The position numbers and the translations under genes were made by a program. The notes below the pieces were generated by a model. It had not been told where the DNA came from, did not search any database, and worked only from the letters and a program-made list of their open reading frames with translations. This document shows, piece after piece, positions 32,717-44,904 of a DNA stretch of 64,000 bases. How positions within the stretch are numbered: the first letter of the stretch is position 1; each line of letters opens with the position of its first letter. The stretch comes from Chrysaora quinquecirrha. Lineage: Eukaryota; Cnidaria; Scyphozoa; Semaeostomeae; Pelagiidae. Location: positions 2,518,411-2,582,410 of the forward strand of contig JACTAT010000051.1 of NCBI GenBank assembly GCA_014526335.1. Direction: 5' to 3'.

Positions 32717-34599
32717 TTTACACTAATAGCAGGGTTACACCTTACTGTTCAGTTTATAGATCCAGGAAAACAGAGTTTTCAACTTGAAATGATGGATGAA
32801 ATTTGGCAAATCAAACCGCCATTTTGCATTCGACGTGCTTGCTCTTCTTGGCTAGCGAAAAAGAACATGAACGGGACTTAGACTCCAGACCGAGGCTGTT
32901 TGTGGTTTGTTCAGCAAAAAAGGTGGCGCATGCGTAATCTTATCATTGTAGACAGCTTTGTGCCAGTTTTCAGTGCTATATTTTTGAGCTACCTTCTGTA
33001 TATACCTGTGAATTTGACGCTTATAGACGCTAATAGACTCTATTCTTAACTGCTGGAAGACGCACTATCATCCTGAGTTATTTCTACTTAACGAAACGGC
33101 CACTCTGAATTACTTAAAGATGCCTTGTTTATCTTTAGCTACTTAAAGGTACACTGTCATTGCAAACTACTTAAAGGTGCAATTATGCAATTATCATTTT
33201 TTCACTACTTAGATTTAAATGCTTATTCATGCTTAACTTCGGTAAACTGCCAATGTCGTTCTTAGCTGTTCAATGAAACAATCATAATTGTGTGCCATCA
33301 TTCTTTGTGCCAAGAAACAGCCGTTCTTTAGCTGTAAACGCTCGCCAAAGTTATGATTTTAGAGTAAGGGGATAGAAGAAGTTTGGTGTGGTCATACAGT
33401 CAAGTCCTGTTGCTTTCTTTGACAGAGAACAGAATTAAAAGCATCGAAACAAATCAGTTGTAAGATTTAAACTCTAGATTATAATAAAGAAATAAATAAA
33501 CTGCAGATAGGCTTAAGATTCTCTTTTTACTCAATGATACACAGTAAAATGTTAGCTATGGTGAACTGAACAACGATTACATCAGCACCCTACCACAAGA
33601 CTTATTTTCAAATCTCATAAACAGAAATTGTTCGTCTTCAGACTATACAGTTCAGAATATTGAATATTCTATTCGTCATTTTATTGGATATTTATGGAAA
33701 AGAAATAAGAATTCTCTTTGGTTATGTAATAATATTTCGCATGACAATTAAATAAATAAACATTTAAATAGTTTCAGTTATTTATTATATTAGATATCTT
33801 GCTTTCTATCTGAGATCTTCACAAACAATAAATGATCCACAGTTCCATCCATCCATGATTTTAAGACTTACAATGCAGTGTTGTCGTATACCTTGGAAAA
33901 ACATAGAGATAATTAGAAGGGATCAATACCCATTTTCGTAAAATAGAAACGAAACGTGTATCTTAGGGTAAAACTAATGAGAGTGGATGACCCTATTTCC
34001 TTGAACAACCGCCCTCCCTCGAATAAGCACCTCCTTTGGTAGATCTAGCTGCCTTATCGGGTTGGTCCTTGATAACAGGGTATGTGCAAATTCTTAGAAT
34101 AAGCATTGTAGAATAAGCACTCTGGGCGCTTTTATCGAGGAAATACGGTAACAGGGGTCGTTTGGGGGTTCTAAGGAACATGGGAACATGCAGAATCAGA
34201 ATATATTCAGAGAACAGGGGAACGAATGCCAAAATTGAAAGGGAACAAGGGAACATCTGGAAACAGGGATAAGGAAAAATCCTCCCCATCACTCCGCTTG
34301 ACTATCGATCTGAAAAAGAATCCTACAAAATTCCAGAGGGGAGTTTCCAAGGGAATAGGGGAACATGCAACCTCCTAAATGACCCCTGGTAGCATCTTCT
34401 TGTAATTGAGCGTTTTTATTGAGCCATTGAGGGTACACGATAATAGCACCATAAAAAAGTAGATCCTTTTGGTAGTAGATCCTTGTAACAGTAAAGCCTT
34501 TTAGTATAGAGTGATTCATGACATGACGCAAATTTACTCCTCACAACCAAAACAAAGCGCTTCTTAACAAGGTATTAAACAAAATTTCAAGTCTCTGTT
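32717..34599. other. Spacer between SF3A3 and the class B-like GPCR
   Basis: It holds the SF3A3 upstream region and the 3' flank of the 7TM gene. A family H fragment lies at about 33996-34150 (CCGCCCTCCCTCGAATAAGC). Otherwise nothing structured is seen. Confidence 0.45.
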
Positions 34600-37500
34600 T
34601 TACATTGGATATGTTTGCAGTTGTCCCAGTTTGTCTGTTGACATTAGAGATCTTGGCTGCCTGGGCTGCTTTAGTTCTTCTTCTGTAAATACCATAGGCG
34701 AACTGAACCTGGTTTGGAATAATAATAATTAGCTTTAATTGGGGATTGAACGCTAGTTTGAGGCTGGTTAATGATTTGGAAATTAAGTCGTCCGGTTTCT
34801 GAGTCCGTTCACAGCGGTGACGTGATCTGCCAAGTGACTTGAGTGAACTATCCCAGGGGGTGTGCATACATGAAAGCACGTGGTATAGTTTGATTGCCCG
34901 AGTGAGGTAAGTCTCCCTGCTCAAGCTCAAGAGTTATTGAATGATCGACCTCACCTATTCAAAGACCATCTCTCTTCAGTCAGCAAGCAAACAATCAAGT
35001 GGTCAAGCAACTAAGCAATCAATCAATCAAGGAATCAAGAAATAAATAAATAAATCAAACAAACAAGCAAGCAATCAAGAAATCAAACAATCAATGAATA
35101 AGAGATCAATCAATCAAAAATCAATCGATTAAGCAAACAAGAAATCAGTCAATAATCAAATAATTTCGCAATCAAGCATTGAATCAATCAATCAATCAAT
35201 CAATCGATTTATCAAGGAATCATTTAATCATTCAACATCAATCAATAACATACCGTTGGGTCCAAAATGAAATGAAAATTGCAAGCAGGAGGCCCTGTGT
35301 AAAAGTGAACGAATAAAATTTGTGGGAATTGTGCGCGTTTTAAATTACAGATAAAGGAAAAACAATTCTTGACATAGAAAATTAATTCGTCAAAACAACT
35401 GAATATATAAGATCCAACGAATGAAAGACATTAAACAAAAATAATTGCGTTACCACGAAAGAATTGAGAATCACATAGAGATATGCGATGGCAGTATGCT
35501 GCATAAAGAATCCCAGTATGTAAGTAACTCCAAGCAACGGGAGCAAAACAATGAACGCTTTTCCAGTTGCTCTAAAAGAAAGATATTGAAATCATTATCA
35601 GTACAGATAAGCACTTCATTAGATGCCATTCTAAGACCCTGATCAAACATTGTTTGTTAAACATTTGAAATTTGTTTATCAAGCAATGTTTGAATGTCGT
35701 AAACACAAGTCACAAAAGATCGATTTGAAAGCAAAAATAAGCAAAATGTATTGGGCTATGTTGTTGAAAAAGTTCAAGAACATTTTTGTTTGACACATAT
35801 GATAAATGTTTGACAATGAATGTTTTGTAACGTGGCCAAACAGTAAAACATTTTGCTCGACAAGGAAAATTCAAATGTTTGATCGCTTGGACAGGGCCAG
35901 AAACACCTAAAGATACACTGCCATGCTATGCTACTTCAAGAAGCACACTTACATCTTAGCAACATGCGCTATGTCTGTTCATGATGAAATTCTGTAGTCC
36001 TCACCTGTGTTGACTTTTGGTGAATGAAGAATTTGCCTGATTCTATGATTTTAGCTAAAATTTGCTTGATTCTAGTGTTTAGTAAAATTTTGCAACACTT
36101 GGGAACGTTCCAAACATTGCTCGTAAAACAGAAATGTTTTTGGCAAGCAGAAAACGTTTTTAAGAAATTTTACTTGTGAAGAAATGTTTCGCGACGTGGT
36201 CAAACGGATAAACATTGCCAATAGAGCAAACCTTAAATGTTTGACCAACAATCGTTTTTATTTTCTATTCCTTGTGACCCTTTCTAAGGATTTGGTACCT
36301 GAGGTAGAGGTATATCAACAATGTTTGCTCGTTTAACTAGGGCTTCACAGAGAAACATTGGCTAAATTTTCCGCAACGTTAAATACCTGATAAACCAACA
36401 TATTCAACTTTGCATACTTTAACTGTTTAGAGTAGAAATAAGAAACACAAACCGTGATCTTTTAAATCCTGTTGAATATTTTGCAGATCTGAAGATGTTT
36501 TTTAACAAGAAGACCAAAATGAGCAACAAAATAACACAATTTATCTGAAAACAAGGAAAATGTTACATTACAACTACCACCATAAGGATTTTCTATCGTA
36601 CACTATTTTTGCAATTCGCTATTTAACTTGGTGATAACTATAACAAATTGACATAATACTTAATTTTGCTTGATATTTCACTTACAGTAAGCAAGAATGC
36701 TATTGGTCCTTTAAACAACCATTCCTTGCTCTCCAAACCAAGGCAGCTACGGAGAAAAAACACTGTATTGGTACAGATGCAACTAATCAGACAACAGCTA
36801 ACACAGAAACAAATACAATGGCAAAAGTAGCTCTACTTAACCTACCCCTTACATTAACCCCAACATTAACACAACACTAACTCTGAAGCTACCTCGAACA
36901 TCTTTACTGTCCTTAACATCGATCCTTAATAAACCTGATGCAAACCTTACTCAGGACTATTTTCACACTAGCCGCAACAACAAAACACTAACGCTTAACC
37001 TTACACTGAACCTAACATCAACACAACACTAACCCTGACGTTAACTCAAAGGTCTTTCTAGCTCTAAAGCCAACCATAACACTAACCCTGATGCTAACCC
37101 CAGGACTATTTCTATAATAGCCTAAACAGCGAAACACTAACAAAGGTGAAGGTGAAACGGTGTTTTAGCGCCAGTCGCTAGGATCTCAGTTGTAGGTTGA
37201 TTAATCGAGACCTTGACCCTGGCCGTGACGCTACCGTGGTTGGGCTCGAACCCTGGCTTCTTGCACAACGAGTCAGCTGGATTACACCACGACGCCACAG
37301 CACCTCCTAACACTAAACCTTACACTAACCCTAAAGCTTCCGTTAAGTTAACCCAAGCCTACTAAAACTTATAAACTTAGATAAAGAAAAACCAACCCAA
37401 AAATTCACCCTACCGCTAACCATAACATCAACTGTCATCTGCATTAACTGCTAGGAGGATGGTAGCTAAACTGTTATGCAACCATGTCATCTTATATATA

Positions 37501-40500
37501 ATGATTACCTGCAGTATAGAAGGGTTTGTCGAGCGAAAATGTACAATTAACCAATTACTTGAATTGAACAGAAAGAATTTATCTACCTTTTGTTTTTCTT
37601 GAAGTCCTGTAAAAATATTGCTGTTTCTGCAAAGATGATGAATAATGGCAAACCTGAAGATGAAGAGAGGAACCTCATATATCACTTCAGGCATGTGATT
37701 CGACTTCATTTTATGTCAACTAATTTGCAGTAGGTTAATGTTAAATAAAAAAGCAGCAGGGTCTAAAGAATTGGACCAAGGTATTTTGTATGCTCTTTAG
37801 TGGTAGGGAAAAGCAAGAAAAGGCCTATAAAGGAATTACGATACATGGCCTAAATGATCCATAAAACAGAATTATTAACGGCGTACCAATTTAGGGGATT
37901 GAGGAGAGCGGCTATTGCCCTTGTTTCAATGTCTATGAAAGTCAACGTGTTTCAAAAATACTTACCCCAGCCAACCAGGGAGTAAAGAAATGTCTGCGTT
38001 TTCTGGTTTGGAAAACGACAACAAGAACAATGAGAAGATTGACACCTTCCAGAGACATCCAAGTAAAAACTGTGAGAATCCAGTAATGATATGTTACAAT
38101 GTAGGCCGTGCAGAAGTCCTGTAAAAATCAAACAATCAGCAAACACATTCATGAACAAACATTCATCAGCACACATTAAGTTAATATTCAGTAAATATTC
38201 CGCAAACATTTAGTAAACATTCGGAAAACATTCAGCAAACATTCAATAAACATTTGGGAAACATTCAGCAAGCATTTAGTAAACATTCAATAAACATTCA
38301 GCAAACATTCAACAAACATTTAGTAAACATTTGGGAAACAAAGAGCAAACATTCAACAAACATTCAATAAACATTCAACAAACATTCAATAAACATTCAG
38401 CAAACATTCAGCAAACATTCCATTAACATTCAACAAACATTCAATAAACATTCAGCAAACTTTCAGCAAACATTCAATAAACATTCAGCAAACATTCAAC
38501 AAACATTCAGCAAACATTCAGTAAACATTTAGCAAACATTGAGCAAACATTCAGCAAACATTCAATAAATTCAGCAAACATCGAGCAAACATTCAGCAAA
38601 CATTAGGCAAACATTTAGCAAACATTGAGAAAACATTCAGCAAACATTTAGTAAACATTCAGCAAACATTCAGCAAACATTCAACAAACATTCAGTAAAC
38701 ATTAAGAACATTCAGCAAACATTCAATAAACATTCAGCAAACATTCAGCAAACATTCAGCAAACATTCAGTAAACATTCAGCAAACATTCAGCAAACATT
38801 CAACAAACATTCAACAAACATCAGCAAAAATTCAACAAACATTCAGCAAACAATCAATGAACATTTAATAAACATCCAATAAACATTCAGCAAACATTCA
38901 GCAAACATTCAGCAAACATTCAGTAAACATTCAGAAAACATTTAGTAAACATTCAGTAAACATTCAGCAGGAAACACTTTGTTGGCAAAAAAAATTTCAA
39001 ATGTTTGGCAAGCAATGTTTGATCACAGCACAATCTCAGTTTTAAATCTCTCCTCTAAATTCTAGATTTCAAGCATTTGTCAAACTACCCAACACTGAAG
39101 GACAAACGAGGGTTCAAATTGATATCAAATGTGCCTGTTGAAAGTCTAATTCCACGTCGAAAATATTACTCATCAAACATTTGCGCTTGCGGTAAGTGAA
39201 AAGCTTTTGAAGCGCTGCGTAATTTCAACTTGTTCGAGGCAAAAAATTGTTTCTAAAGAAAAGAAAATCTCAAATGTTGACCAACAATGCTTGATCCAAC
39301 ATGCAAGGGTTTTATACTTCACTCAGTAGACGTCCATTAGAAATATAAGGCATTGAAATATAAATTAAAATGGCATTACCATGTACGGTTGCATTTCCGT
39401 TTCAAAAACTCTGCCAATTATCTGCCAAGTATATGATACAACCCAAGACAGAAAGAGATTTTTATGAAGAAATACTTTTGTCTTGTTTTCAACTCTGCAG
39501 GAAAGAGAAAAAAGTTATTTTTCATTTTGAAATGCAACATGTAAATATTGACATGGTGTATTGTACTTGAATGAGCCAGGACCTCATTAACATCAGTCAT
39601 CAGTCTTGACCCTTCTCTCGACTAGTTCAGGACTAGTTCAACCCATCTCTACGAGGTCCTTCACCACATATCCTACACCCTTTTCTTCCAGGACCTTCAC
39701 CACACACCTCATCGACATCAGTCATGACCCTCCTATCTTCTTTCTTCTTCCATCAACTTCAATGTCCAATTCTTGTTTTGTAATCTTATTTTCAACCATT
39801 CTCCAAACTTTTCACACCATTTTCTTCCAGGGCTTTCACTACACACCCAAGCTACAACAGTCTTGATCTTCTGCTCTGCTTTCTTCCTCCCTCAACTTCC
39901 ATATCAAATTCTTGTATTGTAATCCTATTTTCAAACATTCTCCAGACTAGTCCCAGTGTCCCAGCCATCGAAGGCACCTCACTCTGAGTGCCTATCCTTT
40001 GAAAGCACCTGTCCAGTTCATTCTAGCACCCTAACATTTGAAACATGATCTCTCAAAGAAATTCAAGCAAGTTTTAAGCAAGCCCCCCCCCCCCTGGGAT
40101 CTCCATATCCTCCACCCGTACAGCAGAACTGATAGCACTAGTGAGCAGTGAACTGCATACACGTAACTTCATAGGAATACTCTTCACTCCTTAGAAGCAC
40201 AATGTAAACCATTTGGGGGGGGGGGCGTTCTCTCAGGCCTGGCTGTTTGAGAAAATACAGAATTCACGTTGCTAGCAAAATTGAGATAAAGAGGAACATA
40301 CCTTAATACTTTGTACATAATCAGACATGCAATACAAGACAGCACAGAAATAGAGCCAAGAACAGTTTCTATCAGCAACGAATTCTTGATATGGGACAAT
40401 TTCTGCTCAATTTTTGCAACCCTTTTTCTGACCCTTATTGAATCAACAGACTTTCCCTAGAGAAAGTAACAAATCGGATAAAGGATAGTTCATTTGATAG

Positions 40501-43500
40501 CCATGAATTTCCGAAAATTCCCGAAATCAATGTTAAAGAAAACAAGACAAGTTTGATTCCTTACATTTTCCGTTTTTGTGAAATTTTTATCAGCTGTGAT
40601 GTTATATTTCCTGCCGAGATTTTCTGTCAAGTTCTGGTTAGATTTAAGGGTAGAATTTCTGAAATTTGCTTCAACACGAATTTCCATTAATGTTGGAAGC
40701 TTTTGCATGCTTTCAGCGACAGGCTAGAAGAATAAAGCAAAAAATCTGTTATCAAAATTAGAAAGACATTGCTGAACTTTTCCAGTCGGGCTTAATGCCT
40801 CCAAGCCGGAGCTCAGCAGCAAAGCCTTGTCAAACAACTATTTTCCAAGAAAGAAGATTAAATGTTGGCGATATCCCTGGTGGTACTGGTAATGATGGTT
40901 AATAGTGGCTTTGGCTCTAGCTTGATGCCCGTCAGGTTTCAACCAATCAATGAACGCTATTCCAAAAGTTCGATAGAATGAATTATTCTCCTTTAGAACG
41001 ACAACTGGTACATGCATTTTACGTGGTCTTTAGGTAGACTTATTATATCCCTATCCTATTTCGGAACCAGCTCCTAACAGCTACAACAACATAACTGATG
41101 TTTCCTCAGTGTAGTTGGAACGAGGTAGCGTAGACTACGACGAATGTTATCAGTCTAGTCTTTATGAGGTAGACGATTAGGGCTACATAGACCTATTACC
41201 TCTTTCATTAGGGCATGAATACTACAATGACTTACTACATAACACCAAATGCAGGGTTGATTTTTTCGATACCAAATCAAAACAGCGGGCGGCTCCATGA
41301 GTCGTAGTTATCGGTATTGAATTGAATTGATGGACCTCAAACTGCCTGACTGTAGCGGACAACTAGACTTATTACCTGAATCGCAGTTATCGCTATTGAA
41401 TTGAATTGATGGACGATCAAACTAACTGAAGCGAACAACAACAAAATCAATTCAATTAAACATGAGCGAAAGTTTTCGTCTAAAAAAGATATAAATCAGA
41501 TACACGCGATAATAATTTATATCATAACTGCATGTTATGATATAAATCATAACATGCTAAAATTCTAAAATTCTTAGTAGAATTACAAGAAGCTGGTTGT
41601 GTTACCAAAGTTAAACTATGGCACTATGACACATGAGAGCTTGCTATGTTCGAAAGGATAGCTAAAGCCTGGTCCTCATATATCGCAGACCATCGGCGAT
41701 CTTGGCCTTGCGTCGCTTACTATTTATGAGAACATGAATTTTCAATGATCGGCGACCATCGGCGACAGTCGCCGATGAACCACAAAGTTTGTTTCTTGCG
41801 ATCATCGGCGACGGAAAATCCATATGAGAACATCATCGGCGACCATCAGCAATCATTTTTGGTTCATATCAAAACGAAGTTCTTTGTTTTCTGGATCACA
41901 TGTGGCAACACAGGGGATGGAGAGTCATTCATCATTGCAGACAAGCAGCATATGTGAACATTTCGTCGGCGACGGTCGCAGACGGTCGGCATGAGAACCA
42001 GGCTTAAGAGTGCAGTTTAGCTCACTGGGCTAGAATGCAGTTTAGCAGACCCAGTTTACAGAAATAGCTGGAATTTATTTGAATTGATCAAATAGTCAAA
42101 ATCCAAGAAATAGCATCAGCAGAACGCGTGAATATGCAAATGTGTCATACATGCTTGTAATGGCAGTGGCAGTAAAAGTAACGTAGAAGGCCCGTAAAAG
42201 TTATGAGGGAAATGTGATGGGGGGAGTGGCTTTGTTGCTCGAATCGTTTAAAAAAACTATAATTCACAGAACAAAGCCTGAAGAATGAATAACGAATTCT
42301 TACCAATAGCCCCAGTTTTAGTTGCATCAAATCATGTTTGTATGACGCCAGAAAAGTACTTGCATGACCATTTGTACTCTGTGCAACTGTTCTAAAAATG
42401 TTAGAAATTATGATCAGTAAGAAATGAAGGTTTATCACTTATAATTCTGAACTACAATCTTGGACAAAATATATTGGAACAGTCTGAATAGTTCTGCTAT
42501 TATCTATGAATTCTCCCTTCTCCCCCGTTACAATGTTGTTTCGAACAAAAGTTGTCTTGTTCTACTACCGTATTCATTGGAAAAGACCTTGTTCCAAATA
42601 TTTTGTCCAAGATTGTCTGTATAATATATTTATGGAAATGACCATAAATTTTCAATAAGATGCTACAAAATATCGATTTCTCACTTAAATACCCCTTCAG
42701 TGCTCAACAAGCTTATAAAATCCAGTAAAAGTCGAAAAATTACACGCCCAGAAGCCAAACCCTTAAATTATGACGCTGTTATGTTCCACGTACGGTTCTA
42801 TTAATGCAAACGTTGTACAGAGCTGAGAACGTACGGATAACCATCGGGTAATCATACGGGTAACCATAATTCTATAGGCTTTTTAAATGGATTTAGTAAG
42901 GGTTACCAAGGGTAACCACAGATAACCATAATATATAAAAGGAATAAAAGGAATAATTTCAGAAATGCTCGAAGAAATGGGTCCAAAGTTATTTGTCGGA
43001 AATTCTCCGTCCGAAACGTTTCGGGAGGATGGCGATTCTATAGAGCACAAATATGAATTAATCACCTTATGTGATCTGGAAACATATGCTTCCATTTGGA
43101 TACATTTCCCTGAAAAATTGAAGATGAATGATCAAATTACTTCAATGGCAATACTAAATCTTATGCGTTCAACACCGAAAATACAGGTAAAGCAACCAAG
43201 AATATATCCATCCGACCATCAATCCATCAATGCAACCATCTATCAATAAATCCATCAATCTATCCTTATCCATCCATATATCTAATCTTCAATCAATTCA
43301 TCCATCCATCCATTGATTAATTGACCGTTTGATTGATCTGTTGGTTAGTTGGTTGATTGATTCATGGATTGATTACCCGATTGACTATTGCACTCATCCA
43401 TCCATCCATCTACCCACCCATCCATCCATCCATCCATCCATCCATCCATCCATCCATCCATCCATCCATCCATCCATCCATTCGCCCATCCATCCATCTA

Positions 43501-44867
43501 GCCATCCATCAATCAATCCAGCCATCCATCCATTCATCCATCCATCCATCCATCCATTAATTCATCCATCCATCCATCCATCCATCCATCCATCCACCCA
43601 TCCATCCATCCATCCATCCATCCATCCATCCATCCATCCATCCATCCATCAATGCAACCATGAATCAATAAAATCCATCCATCCATCCATCCTTATCCAT
43701 CCATCAATCCGTCCATCCATCCACCCATCCACCCATCCATCCATCAATCCATCAATGCAACCATCAATCATCCATCCATCCATCCATCCATCCATCCATC
43801 CATCCATCCATCCATCCATCCATCCATCCATCCATCCATCCATCCAGTCAATTACGCCGTTCCAAGAATAGAGAAACTGAACAGCTCTCATGAACTTTCG
43901 ATCTCAATCAAGCTGGGAATCAATAGGCCTATATCGTTGATTCACACGGGGTATTTTATCTAGAACAAAAGATACACATGCCAATACTTACTAAAGTGGA
44001 ATTTCCATCCTCTGAGCAAGGTGGTATCCTGTGCAAGACGTCATACATTCTCTGAAAAAAATATAAGAATTATAAATCAGACGTACTCATTTCTATATTT
44101 TTACTTCAAACCCAACACAGAAAAGCTGCTGTATATGACATTTCAACACTTATTGAAAGTGAACTTTTAAACTTGAAATTTTCTTACTTTAGGATGTAGA
44201 TACCCCGAAATTCTGGTCTTTGAATGATGTCATTCTGAGTCAATCAATAGATTTTCTAATACAGTTGACATCCGCTATCTCGACTGCCCGCTATCTCGAA
44301 TATTCGCTATCTCGAACGATTTTCCATTTCCCCTCGTTTTGGTATAAGGGTTTGTATAGAAAAATCATCCGCTATCTCGAACACCGTTATCTCGAACATT
44401 CGCTGTCTCGAACCATTTTCGATTTCCCATGAAAAATTTGCCAAATTTTCTGCTGAACTGGATAAAGAGACAGGCTGAAAATATAAGTTCGCTAGCGGAG
44501 CGGGCATGGCAGCAGCTAAGTGATATGCTGCCCATGTATACAATAGATGAAGCTGTTCTCTTTCGAGATGTGCTGCATCGCCATTATTTCATTTTCACCA
44601 ATAGTAGGGATGAAAGCAGATGAGCTTTGACTCCTATGTAAAAAATACCAGACTTGTTTGATGAAATTTGGGATCATACCCTGCATGTTAATAGGGGTTC
44701 CTTTTCTGACTTAAAAACTATAATTTTTTATATTTATATGGGGCATCCGTTATTTCGAATATTCGCTATCTCTAACAAATTCCAGTTTCCCTTGAAAGTT
44801 CGAGATAGCGGATGTCAACTGTAGTTTAAGGTTAAATACGATTGCGATTCAAATCTGGGCAATAGTT

Positions 44868-44904
<37 letters not shown>

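Noticed and set aside
42962..43187. Plus-strand exon-like frame ([18 protein letters not shown]) with AG and GT edges
   Set aside because: The opposite strand carries a 44-nt exon (43109-43066) that fits the 7TM gene phase exactly, and no plus-strand partner exon was found.
43329..43891. 180-residue frame of Ile-His-Pro-Ser repeats and its antisense frame
   Set aside because: Produced entirely by the (ATCC)n microsatellite; no splice sites or conserved flanks.
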